A stretch of 12,993 nucleotides of DNA from Acidobacteriota bacterium. GTDB lineage: Bacteria; Acidobacteriota; Polarisedimenticolia; Gp22-AA2. The stretch spans positions 1-12,993 of the forward strand of contig JAPUIN010000077.1 in NCBI GenBank assembly GCA_027297005.1, read 5' to 3'. The notes below the pieces were generated by a model. The model ran no database searches and was not told the origin of the DNA. It worked only from the letters and a program-made list of their open reading frames with translations. Each line of letters begins with the position of its first letter. The stretch's first letter is position 1. Made by a program: the position numbers and the translations under genes. Shown one piece after another: positions 7,119 to 12,993 of this stretch.

Positions 7119-7994
7119 TTATTTCCTGCGCTCCTTGCGAACCATCAGGCTCCGGTAGATTTCGCGTCGCGAGATCCCGCGCTCCCGCGCGACCTTGCGC
7201 AGCGCCTCTCTGCGATCCCACCCAGCCTCGATCAGTCGGCGGACTGATTCCGCGGGAGGCTCTGGAGGTTCTTCGGACGCCGCCGGCTGCGGGGACCCCG
7301 CGGGGATGCCCTCGACGAGGATCGCGACCTCGCCGCGGATCGTCCGACCAGCCAGCGCCTCGCGAATCGAGCCGAGCGTCCCGGAGAGAAACTCTTCGTA
7401 GATCTTCGTCATCTCGCGGCCCAGGAACGCCCCCCGATCGCCGAGTACCTCGACGGCATCGTCGAGCGAGGCCCGCAGACGGTGCGGTGATTCAAAGAAT
7501 AGAAGGGGGCGCGGTTCGTTGCGCACCGCTTCGAGCGCTCGCCGTCGTTCGCCTTTCCTGTGGGGCAGAAAACCGAGGAACGTGAACGCTGTCGAGCCCC
7601 ACCCACTGACCGAGAGGAGGGCTGTCAGAGCGGATGGTCCGGGGATTGGGATCACGCGGTGTCCCTCATCGCGGACTCGCTGGATCAGCACGGCGCCGGG
7701 ATCGGAGATAGCGGGGGTGCCGCCGTCGGTGACGTAAGCCGCCGTTTCTCCCCGGTTCAGCACCTTGAGGATGTCGTCGGCCCGACGCGCCTCGTTGAAA
7801 CGGTGGCAGCTTACGAGTCGCGCCTTCAGACCATGTCGCGTCAGCAGACCCCGGGTTACCCGTGTGTCCTCGCAGGCGATGACCTGGGACTTGGACAGGA
7901 CGTTCAGAGCCCGGAGTGTGATGTCGTCGAGATGACCGATCGGAGTCGCGACCACGTACAGCGTCCCTTGCGGATCCGGTGGGCGGTTCACCAC
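7119..7994 (-). CDS. rsmI: 16S rRNA (cytidine1402-2'-O)-methyltransferase RsmI
   Basis: RsmI 2'-O-methylates C1402 in the decoding centre of 16S rRNA using S-adenosylmethionine. Tetrapyrrole-methylase-fold motifs appear in order: YVVATPIGHLDDITLRAL (13-30; the usual Asn of TPIGNL is His here), CEDTR (41-45), VTDGGTPAISDPG (88-100) and PIPGPSALTALLSVSG, then a C-terminal helical part (ESVRRLIEAGWDRREALRKVA). No ATG lies near the family's natural start. GTG at 7994 (or the next codon, GTG at 7991) gives 291 residues, close to the 286 of E. coli RsmI. The frame stays open far upstream through nadE, but that stretch carries no family sequence. The ribosome site (ACAGG, 8004-8008, 9 nt before GTG) lies inside the long inverted repeat at 8000-8164. 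Confidence 0.95.
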   Translation of the reverse strand: MVNRPPDPQGTLYVVATPIGHLDDITLRALNVLSKSQVIACEDTRVTRGLLTRHGLKARLVSCHRFNEARRADDILKVLNRGETAAYVTDGGTPAISDPGAVLIQRVRDEGHRVIPIPGPSALTALLSVSGWGSTAFTFLGFLPHRKGERRRALEAVRNEPRPLLFFESPHRLRASLDDAVEVLGDRGAFLGREMTKIYEEFLSGTLGSIREALAGRTIRGEVAILVEGIPAGSPQPAASEEPPEPPAESVRRLIEAGWDRREALRKVARERGISRREIYRSLMVRKERRK

Positions 7995-7999
7995 CCCTG

Positions 8000-8164
8000 G
8001 GAGCCTGTCCGGGTATAGTGCGGGGTTGCGTGCGGGACCCCGCGCTGCCGGATGCATGGCGCCGCGCCGACGATGGATCCCCATCGCCCCCTCCGCGCTT
8101 CTTCTCTCCGACTCGCAAGCCTCATACGCGCGGTCCCGTCCCATGCAAAACCCGGACAGGCTCC
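8000..8164 (-). ncRNA. Candidate structured RNA or MITE-like element between nadE and rsmI
   Basis: The gap between nadE and rsmI is bounded by a perfect 15-bp inverted repeat, GGAGCCTGTCCGGGT at 8000-8014 and its complement at 8150-8164. Nested inside are four more complementary arms: 8020-8026/8037-8043 (GCGGGGT, loop of 10), 8053-8059/8141-8147 (TGCATGG), 8062-8067/8128-8133 (CCGCGC) and 8069-8076/8081-8088 (hairpin CGATGG-ATCC-CCATCG; the 8070/8087 pair is G-U only in the minus-strand RNA). All arms are mutually compatible, giving a closing stem and a three-way junction with no pseudoknot. The first base of the repeat is the last base of the nadE stop, and the other arm covers the probable rsmI ribosome site. 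It may be a cis-acting RNA, a processed small RNA, or a short inverted-repeat mobile element. I do not recognise it as any known RNA family. Confidence 0.5.
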
Positions 8165-9021
8165 TAGCGACCCCAGTCGCGTGGGTACCTGAAATCGATG
8201 TTGACCGTACGCGGAGACACCTTGGCCACGACCGGCGGTCGCCGCTTGAATTGTGACCGCACGATCCGGGCCGTGATCCGATCAACCATGTGGCGGGTGA
8301 AGCCGGCGGCAATCGCCTCGGCCCGTGTGGCGCGCCGATCGACCAGGAGCGCGAGCAGGCGGTCGATGTCGGCGTACTTGTAACCGAGTTCTCCCTCGTC
8401 CGACTGTCCCTCCCACAGATCGGCGCTGGGTGTCTTCCAGACGACGTCCGGAGGAATTCCGAAATGGGGAGCAAGCAGGCGAACCTGCGTCTTGTAGAGA
8501 TCGCCCAGCGGATTGATGGCGCAGGCTGTGTCCCCGAATATCGTGCCGTATCCGAGAAGTAGTTCGGTCTTGTTGCTGGTGCCGAGAACAAGCGCGGCCC
8601 CCTTCGCGCTCAAATCGTACAGGATCGACATGCGTTCGCGCGCCATCTTGTTGCCCCTGCGCAGCCGCGTGGCGCGTCCATGGCGACCGAAGTAGGCATC
8701 GATCATCGGCGAGATGTCTACCTTCACCGTGCGCGTTTTCAGTATTCGGGCGACTCGGCGGGCATCCCGCAGGCTGGAAGGGCTGGAGGTGCGATAGGGA
8801 AGGAGGGCGCACTGAACGTTTGCGGGGCCGAGGGCGCGGCAGGCGATCGCGGCCGAGGTGGCAGAATCGATCCCGCCCGAAAGTCCCAGGACAACCCGCC
8901 GCATCCCGGCTTTATGGGTCTCGCTCCGGACGAAGTCGGCGAGCAACGACGCCGCCGTTTCCGGATCGAGCCCCAGTTGCGGCGGAATCGCCCTCTCCCT
9001 CTCCGCTCCTCGTGCGCGCAT
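8164..9021 (-). CDS. nadE: NAD+ synthetase, synthetase domain only (NadE)
   Basis: NadE amidates nicotinic acid adenine dinucleotide to NAD+ with ATP. Using the ATG at 9021 the protein has 285 residues. The PP-loop LGLSGGIDSATSAA begins near residue 45 (SGGIDS 48-53). RGNKMARERMSILYDLS (122-138), LVLGTSNKTELLLGYGTIFGD (144-164), DLYKTQVR and TPSADLWEGQSDEGELGYKY (197-216) complete the active site, and it ends with the family-typical IDFRYPRDWG. There is no fused glutaminase domain, so by itself it would use ammonia; a glutaminase-like protein is encoded at 10594-11499. A further in-frame ATG at 9045 exists, but the -35/-10 promoter at 9028-9056 overlaps that segment and would start the transcript at 9021, so I favour the shorter form. 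Confidence 0.95.
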   Translation of the reverse strand: MRARGAERERAIPPQLGLDPETAASLLADFVRSETHKAGMRRVVLGLSGGIDSATSAAIACRALGPANVQCALLPYRTSSPSSLRDARRVARILKTRTVKVDISPMIDAYFGRHGRATRLRRGNKMARERMSILYDLSAKGAALVLGTSNKTELLLGYGTIFGDTACAINPLGDLYKTQVRLLAPHFGIPPDVVWKTPSADLWEGQSDEGELGYKYADIDRLLALLVDRRATRAEAIAAGFTRHMVDRITARIVRSQFKRRPPVVAKVSPRTVNIDFRYPRDWGR

Positions 9022-9027
9022 ACCGAG

Positions 9028-9056
9028 AGGGTATGCGGCTCCCATCCACGTGTCAA
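9028..9056 (-). promoter_or_regulatory. Sigma70-type promoter of nadE, likely leaderless
   Basis: On the minus strand a perfect TTGACA -35 box (9051-9056) and a TACCCT -10 box (9028-9033) are spaced by exactly 17 bp. The A of the ATG at 9021 lies 6 nt beyond the -10 box, so transcription should begin at or next to the start codon. No ribosome site precedes either candidate ATG. Confidence 0.5.
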
Positions 9057-9092
9057 CGACAGGAGTTCAAACGGAAAACGCGTGGACGCTCC

Positions 9093-9122
9093 TTGCGACG
9101 ACCACGAGCCACCCGCTATAAT
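9093..9122 (+). promoter_or_regulatory. Sigma70-type promoter of efp
   Basis: A perfect TATAAT -10 box (9117-9122) follows a TTGCGA -35 box (9093-9098) with an 18-bp spacer. The leader would be about 28 nt and contains the ribosome site GAGGGGG (9139-9145) before the ATG at 9157. It is arranged back to back with the nadE promoter. Confidence 0.6.
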
Positions 9123-9156
9123 TATGTTCTAAGATTCGAGGGGGGTTCCCGATCCG

Positions 9157-9717
9157 ATGATTCAGGCGATCCAGTTGCGCGTCGGCATGACGATCATTCA
9201 CCAGGGAAATCTCTGCCGCGTGATGAAGGTGCAGCATATTACTCCCGGCAACAAGCGGGGACTCGTGCAGGCGAAGCTACGCAGCTTGACGACGGGGAAC
9301 AGTCTCGAGCACCGGTTCAGCTCCGGGGATCGGATCGAGCGGGCCGAAGTAGAACAGCACGAGATGGAATTCCTGTACTCATCGGATGACGACTACCACT
9401 TCATGAACACGGAGACCTACGAGCAGATCTCCATCAGGCGGGACGATCTGGGAGATGATGTGTACTACCTCTCGCCCAATATCAAGATCAACGTCGAGCT
9501 GCACGAGGGGCGTCCGGTGGGCATCGAGCTTCCGACGACCGTCGACCTCAAGGTCGTCGACACTCCGCCCGGCATCAAGGGTGCCACCGCGACCGGAAGC
9601 GGCAAGCCGGCCACCCTCGAAACCGGCCTTCAGGTTCAGGTTCCCCAGTTCATCGAGATCGGCGAGATCGTCCGCATCGACACGAGCGAGGGGAAGTACC
9701 TGGAGCGGCCCAGGTAG
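9157..9717 (+). CDS. efp: Translation elongation factor P
   Basis: EF-P relieves ribosome stalling at polyproline stretches. The 186 residues cover all three domains: the N-terminal KOW-like domain (MIQAIQLRVGMTIIHQGNLC), two OB-type domains (HRFSSGDRIERAEVEQHEMEFLYSSDDDYHFMN; later LPTTVDLKVVDTPPG), and the C-terminal signature region near GLQVQVPQFIEIGEIVRIDTSEGKY. The tip loop that carries the modified residue reads TPGNKRG (29-35). Aligned without gaps to E. coli EF-P, Asn32 occupies the place of the beta-lysylated Lys34, with Lys33 and Arg34 next to it. Neither EpmA/B nor EarP genes are in the window. The gene is expressed from its own promoter and is followed after 7 bp by a fumarylacetoacetate-hydrolase-family gene that may be co-transcribed. 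Confidence 0.96.
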   Translation: MIQAIQLRVGMTIIHQGNLCRVMKVQHITPGNKRGLVQAKLRSLTTGNSLEHRFSSGDRIERAEVEQHEMEFLYSSDDDYHFMNTETYEQISIRRDDLGDDVYYLSPNIKINVELHEGRPVGIELPTTVDLKVVDTPPGIKGATATGSGKPATLETGLQVQVPQFIEIGEIVRIDTSEGKYLERPR

Positions 9718-9724
9718 CCGCGCG

Positions 9725-10534
9725 ATGGGCGCCCCCATGCGCTTCGTGCGCCTGGCGGACGGAGGAGATCGCGTCTTCCATGCCCGCATCGAGCCGGACG
9801 GCACCGTGTGCGAGTTGTCAGGAGCGCCTTGGGACGCTCCGGGTGAACTTCAACCTCCCCGTCCGATGGCGGGTCTGCGTCGCCTCGCGCCCTGCACGCC
9901 CTCCAAGATCGTCGCCGTGGGCTGCAACTACCGCGCCCACGTGGCCGAACTCGGTAGCAAAACCCCGACGGAGCCTCTCCTGTTCATGAAGCCGCCGTCG
10001 GCGATTCTGCCGCCGGACGGGACGATACGGCTCCCCGTCGAGAGCCGGCAGGTCGACTACGAGGGGGAGCTGGCGATCGTCATCGGTCGGCGCGCGAGCC
10101 GGGTGCCGGAGGATAGCGCCCTTGAGCACGTGTTCGGGTTTACGTGCCTCAATGATGTCACGGCGCGCGACCTGCAGCGCAGGGATGTGCAATTCACCCG
10201 GGCCAAGGGGTTCGACACCTTCTGTCCCGTCGGTCCCTGCATCGCGGCGGGGATTGATCCCTTCGGACTGACAGTCGAGACCTATGTGAACGGCGAGCGG
10301 CGTCAATCTTCGCCGGTGAATCGCATGATCTTCGGCATCTCGAAGCTGATCAGCTTCATCTCGGGCGTCATGACGCTTGAGCCGGGTGATCTGATCGCCA
10401 CCGGCACGCCGGACGGTGTTGGACCTCTCGAGTCCGGCGATGAGGTGTGCGTGTCGATCGAGGGAATCGGGGAGTTGACGAATCGCGTTGAGGCGATGAA
10501 CGACGCCCAACGCAAGACCCGGGCAGTCTCATAG
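9725..10534 (+). CDS. Fumarylacetoacetate hydrolase (FAH) family protein
   Basis: This 269-residue enzyme belongs to the FAH superfamily, which hydrolyses, decarboxylates or isomerises beta-diketone-type acids (acylpyruvases, oxaloacetate tautomerases or decarboxylases, homoprotocatechuate-pathway isomerases). The catalytic core shows VAVGCNYRAHVAEL (63-76), LLFMKPPSAI (85-94), the metal-binding VDYEGELAIVIG with Glu113 and Glu115, NDVTARDLQ with Asp144 as third ligand, FTRAKGFDTFCPVGP (157-171) and EPGDLIATGTPDGVGPLESGD (219-239). The first ~55 residues form the small N-terminal domain. Start choice is uncertain: ATG 9725 has AGG 10 bp upstream, while ATG 9737 gives a family-like MRFVRL start but no ribosome site. 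It lies 7 bp behind efp. The exact substrate cannot be told from sequence. Confidence 0.9.
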   Translation: MGAPMRFVRLADGGDRVFHARIEPDGTVCELSGAPWDAPGELQPPRPMAGLRRLAPCTPSKIVAVGCNYRAHVAELGSKTPTEPLLFMKPPSAILPPDGTIRLPVESRQVDYEGELAIVIGRRASRVPEDSALEHVFGFTCLNDVTARDLQRRDVQFTRAKGFDTFCPVGPCIAAGIDPFGLTVETYVNGERRQSSPVNRMIFGISKLISFISGVMTLEPGDLIATGTPDGVGPLESGDEVCVSIEGIGELTNRVEAMNDAQRKTRAVS

Positions 10535-10593
10535 CCCGCATATCTCAGAAGGCTTCTGCTGCGACCGTGGATCTGGCCGCCCTGACGGGTGTC

Positions 10594-11499
10594 CTAGCCC
10601 GGCCCACGCGTGTCCGGGGGACGCTCGATCAGGCGACGGATCTCCCGGGAGAGGAGAGACAGCCGCTCGTCCCGCAGCAGAGGGTAGGTCGTGCGCGCGC
10701 GGCGCAGCACGGCCCGATCGAGATCGGAGATCAGCAACTCCGGCTCGAGCAGGCTCGCCCGTGCCGTGGTCCGACCGAAGGGGTCGATGATGCACGAGGC
10801 GCCCCCGAAGTTGACCCCATCCTCGAAACCGACCCGGTTCACCCAGGCGACGTAGACCGTCTGCATCTGGGCCGTGACGCTGAGGAGATTCTTCCACGTG
10901 GATTGGTTGGCGAGAGCGTCGCTGGAATCGATCCCCTGAGTCGGGCTATTCGAGATCACGAGCAGATAGTCAGCCCCGTCCTGCGCCAGCACCAGGGAGG
11001 TCGATGAGTGCCAGAGGTCTTCGCAGATCAGGATCCCGAACCGCCCCGACCGCGATCGAAACGCACGTAGAGTCTCGCCTGCGGTGAAATAACGTCCCTC
11101 CTCGAACATGCCGTAGGTCGGCAGGTAAACCTTGCGGTGCACGTGGCGAATCCGCCCACCCTCGAGATAGACGGCGGTGTTGTAGTACTGGTGTCTCTCC
11201 GACTCCTCGACGAGCCCGACGACCATCGAAACCTGGCGACTGGCCTCGATCAGTGGACGCAGCACGGCGGGGCGATCGAGAGGAAGGGCAACCTCGGCGA
11301 CCAGGTCCTGGAGCCGGTAGCCGGTCAGGCTGAGTTCGGGGAACACCAGAAGATCGGCCCCACGTCGCCTCGCCTCGCGCGCCAGGCGCAGATGCGAGGC
11401 GACGTTCGCTTCGACATCACCCAGGATCGGCTCGATCTGTGCGAGAGCCAACCGGAGCACCGACGCCGGGCGCGAAGCCAGGGTCTTCCTCCGTTTCAT
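10594..11499 (-). CDS. Nitrilase-superfamily amidase resembling the glutaminase domain of NAD+ synthetase
   Basis: The 301-residue protein has the carbon-nitrogen hydrolase triad: Glu55 in LLVFPELSLTGY, Lys123 in HRKVYLPTYGMFEEGRYF and Cys159 in GILICEDLWH. These three motifs, and the QDLVAEVAL that follows the Glu motif, look closer to the N-terminal glutaminase domain of glutamine-dependent NadE than to omega-amidases or beta-ureidopropionases. No synthetase domain follows; the protein ends shortly after the amidase fold (LSREIRRLIERPP). The window also encodes a synthetase-only NadE at 8164-9021, so this could be a separate glutaminase subunit feeding it ammonia. That is an inference; other nitrilase activities are possible. 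The first ~14 residues are basic and may be dispensable. It is convergent with the FAH gene (59 bp apart) and divergent from the Memo gene. Confidence 0.88.
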   Translation of the reverse strand: MKRRKTLASRPASVLRLALAQIEPILGDVEANVASHLRLAREARRRGADLLVFPELSLTGYRLQDLVAEVALPLDRPAVLRPLIEASRQVSMVVGLVEESERHQYYNTAVYLEGGRIRHVHRKVYLPTYGMFEEGRYFTAGETLRAFRSRSGRFGILICEDLWHSSTSLVLAQDGADYLLVISNSPTQGIDSSDALANQSTWKNLLSVTAQMQTVYVAWVNRVGFEDGVNFGGASCIIDPFGRTTARASLLEPELLISDLDRAVLRRARTTYPLLRDERLSLLSREIRRLIERPPDTRGPG

Positions 11500-11595
11500 G
11501 TCCAGTTTATCCTGCCAGAAAGGTCGTGAACAGGGGCCGGAATCTTACCACACGGTGCGGTGCGAAAACAACGCAAGTGCCCGGTTTTCTTTACT

Positions 11596-11623
11596 TTGGG
11601 AAGATCTTCTGGTAGCATATACT
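11596..11623 (+). promoter_or_regulatory. Possible promoter of the Memo-lptD unit with a palindrome in the spacer
   Basis: TTGGGA (11596-11601) and TATACT (11618-11623) are spaced by 16 bp, with a leader of about 38 nt. A perfect 10-bp palindrome, GAAGATCTTC (11600-11609), sits between the boxes, where a repressor or activator could bind. It lies in the 168-bp divergent gap between the nitrilase gene and the Memo gene. Confidence 0.4.
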
Positions 11624-11667
11624 GCGCTACAGGACGACCCATCGAGCGGTGCTGAGGGAGGCCGACC

Positions 11668-12477
11668 ATGAGGCGTCAACCTGCCGTGGCGGGCACTTTC
11701 TACCCGGCCGAGCCAGGCGTCCTTTCCAGGGATTTGCGACAACTGATCAAGGGACCGGAGGCTGCATCGAGCCCACGGGCACTGGCCCTGATGGTTCCGC
11801 ACGCCGGTTACATCTACTCGGGGGGTGTCGCCGCCGCGACCTACTCAGCGGCCGCGCTCTCACGGCGGATCGTGATCCTCGGTCCCAACCACACCGGGGT
11901 GGGGGAACCTATCGCCGTGTTCGACGAGGGGGCGTGGGATCTTCCTCTGGGGGAGGTGCCGATTGACGAGCCGCTCGCCCGATCCCTCCTCTCCCACTGT
12001 CCGGCCGCCCGGCCGGACGCGAGGGCCCACCTGAGGGAACATTCTCTGGAGGTTCAGGTTCCGTTTCTGATGCACATGCTGGAGAAGATCTCGCTCGTGC
12101 CGGTCTGCGTCGGCACCCTGAGGCTCCCGCTGCTCCTCGATCTGGGACGGGCTCTGGCCGACGCGATTCAGGAAACGGACGGAGAGGTGCTGATTGTGAT
12201 GAGCAGCGATATGTCGCACTACATCCCGGCTGCCGAAGCGGAGAAGCTCGATCGAATGGCTCTCGAGCGTGTGCTGGCGATCGATCCCGAGGGCCTGCAC
12301 AGGGTCGTCGTGGAGCGTGAGATCAGCATGTGCGGGATTGCGCCGACGGTAGCGGGCCTCGAGGCGGCGCGCCGCCTGGGAGCGCGCGAGGCGCGGTTGA
12401 TCGCGTACGCTAATTCGGGCGACCGGAGTGGAGACTACGAATCGGTGGTCGCCTACGCAGGCGTCGCCGTCACCTGA
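11668..12477 (+). CDS. amrB: Memo-family protein (AmmB, AmmeMemoRadiSam system protein B)
   Basis: The 269-residue protein is a Memo/AmmB homologue, a fold related to class III extradiol dioxygenases whose bacterial function is unknown. It starts RQPAVAGTFYPAEPGVL as the family does. Metal-site residues corresponding to those of human MEMO1 are His45 in VPHAGYIYSG, His75 in LGPNHTGVG and Cys222 in MCGIAP; SSDMSHY (179-185) is also present, as is AYANSGDRSGD (247-256). The ATG at 11668 follows a GAGGGAGG ribosome site. Memo genes often sit with an AMMECR1-domain gene and a radical SAM gene; neither is next to it here. Instead, the lptD-like gene starts 22 bp downstream, suggesting co-transcription. 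Confidence 0.93.
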   Translation: MRRQPAVAGTFYPAEPGVLSRDLRQLIKGPEAASSPRALALMVPHAGYIYSGGVAAATYSAAALSRRIVILGPNHTGVGEPIAVFDEGAWDLPLGEVPIDEPLARSLLSHCPAARPDARAHLREHSLEVQVPFLMHMLEKISLVPVCVGTLRLPLLLDLGRALADAIQETDGEVLIVMSSDMSHYIPAAEAEKLDRMALERVLAIDPEGLHRVVVEREISMCGIAPTVAGLEAARRLGAREARLIAYANSGDRSGDYESVVAYAGVAVT

Positions 12478-12499
12478 GGCCGGCCCTCAAGGCTCGAGC

Positions 12500-12993
12500 A
12501 TGGTGGACACGCGCCGACGCATGCCACACCGGACAAACAGGATCATCCCCCTCCTCGCCCTCATCCTGGCTCTTCCCCTGGGACTGCGGGCCGAGGAGGC
12601 AGAACCGCCCGAGCCGGACGGGAAGCCGGGTCAGCAGGGACAGCGTCGCGTGGTGCAGCCGGGCTCCCGCGGGGCCGCACTCGAGATCTCCGCCGGGCCG
12701 GGCTCGATTATCGGCAAGGACGAACTGATCCTCAAGGAGTATGTCGATATCAAGTTCGGTAGGGCGCGGCTGCAGGCTGACTACGTGCGCTTCATCCCTT
12801 CCACCAACGAAGTGCACGCCGAGGGGAACGTCATTCTCGATCAGGGAAATTCCCGGATCACCGCGCGGAGCCTCGACTACAACCTCGAGACGGAAACCGG
12901 GACGTTCTACGACGCGAGCGGCTGGGCCGAGCCGTCGTATACCTTCACCGCCGAGCGGATCGAGCAGATCTCGAGGGACGAGCTCGTCCTGCA
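12500..12993 (+). CDS. lptD: LPS-assembly protein LptD/OstA-like, N-terminal part (cut by window edge)
   Basis: The first 164 residues are present and the frame is open to the right edge. A basic N-terminus and hydrophobic stretch (IIPLLALILALPLGLRA, then EE) form a signal peptide with likely cleavage after LRA. A Pro/Gly/Gln-rich linker follows. From about residue 60 the sequence shows the repeating strands of the OstA/LptA jelly roll: IIGKDELILKEYVDIKFG, ARLQADYVRFIPSTNEVHAEG, NVILDQGNSRITARSLDYNLETETGTFYDASG, then FTAERIEQIS. This domain, at the periplasmic end of the LPS bridge, is followed in LptD by an outer-membrane barrel that would lie beyond the window. ATG 12500 has AAGG 7 bp upstream; ATG 12521 is an alternative. 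A freestanding LptA-like protein is possible until the rest is seen. Confidence 0.8.
   Translation, partial: MVDTRRRMPHRTNRIIPLLALILALPLGLRAEEAEPPEPDGKPGQQGQRRVVQPGSRGAALEISAGPGSIIGKDELILKEYVDIKFGRARLQADYVRFIPSTNEVHAEGNVILDQGNSRITARSLDYNLETETGTFYDASGWAEPSYTFTAERIEQISRDELVL

Noticed and set aside
7998..8166. TA target-site duplication that would prove a mariner/IS630-type MITE
   Set aside because: The right flank is TA but the left flank is TG, so no clean duplication is visible; the mobile-element reading stays open but unproven.
7995..8591. Open frame extending rsmI upstream to a ~490-residue protein
   Set aside because: The added segment lies in another frame of nadE and the structured gap, is rich in Ser, Arg and Pro, and contains no RsmI-family sequence; RsmI normally has about 286 residues.
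9455..9724. Upstream extension of the FAH-family gene through efp
   Set aside because: The extension is Ser/Arg/Pro-rich out-of-frame efp sequence; family members begin close to MRFVRL.
10546..10558. CAGAAGGCTTCTG hairpin between the FAH and nitrilase genes as a terminator
   Set aside because: The loop would be only 1-3 nt, the stem is short, and no T tract follows on either strand.

Overview
This window is ordinary bacterial chromosome: GC-rich and densely coded, with short gene-sized transcription units that switch strand often. An LptD/OstA-type outer-membrane assembly gene at the right edge points to a double-membraned (Gram-negative) bacterium. The gene mix (RicT/PSP1 protein, freestanding ThiS and ThiG, a conserved 'GFNTDV' hypothetical, isolated Memo/AmmB) reminds me of Acidobacteriota or neighbouring phyla. 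That placement is an impression from protein style, not a computed one. I see no phage, transposase, CRISPR, tRNA or rRNA.

Left part (1-3526). On the minus strand, dgcN (DUF1611) and dgcA (enolase-superfamily epimerase, cut by the window edge) overlap by 4 bp. Together they form the known N-acetylation/epimerization route for D-glutamate use. Divergently, a conserved protein of unknown function is followed by thiS and thiG, which supply the sulfur carrier and synthase for the thiazole half of thiamine.

Middle (3527-7994). A membrane-bound hybrid histidine kinase (periplasmic sensor, HAMP, HisKA, HATPase, receiver) ends exactly where the convergent smpB (trans-translation) ends. Divergent from smpB is ricT, a cysteine-rich PSP1 protein. 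Convergent to ricT is rsmI, the 16S rRNA C1402 2'-O-methyltransferase.

Right part (7995-12993). nadE (NAD+ synthetase) lies upstream of rsmI on the minus strand. The 165 bp between them (8000-8164) are bounded by a perfect 15-bp inverted repeat and hold a nested set of further complementary arms; this is the most unusual stretch in the window. On the plus strand, efp is followed by a fumarylacetoacetate-hydrolase-family enzyme. A minus-strand nitrilase-superfamily amidase resembles the glutaminase half of glutamine-dependent NAD+ synthetase, so the two halves of that enzyme may be encoded as separate genes about 1.6 kb apart. The window ends with a Memo/AmmB protein followed by the start of lptD, apparently one operon.

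Two promoters (upstream of the 1810 gene and of nadE) place their -10 box exactly 6 nt before an ATG, which suggests leaderless transcripts. No gene-free stretch exceeds about 170 bp.
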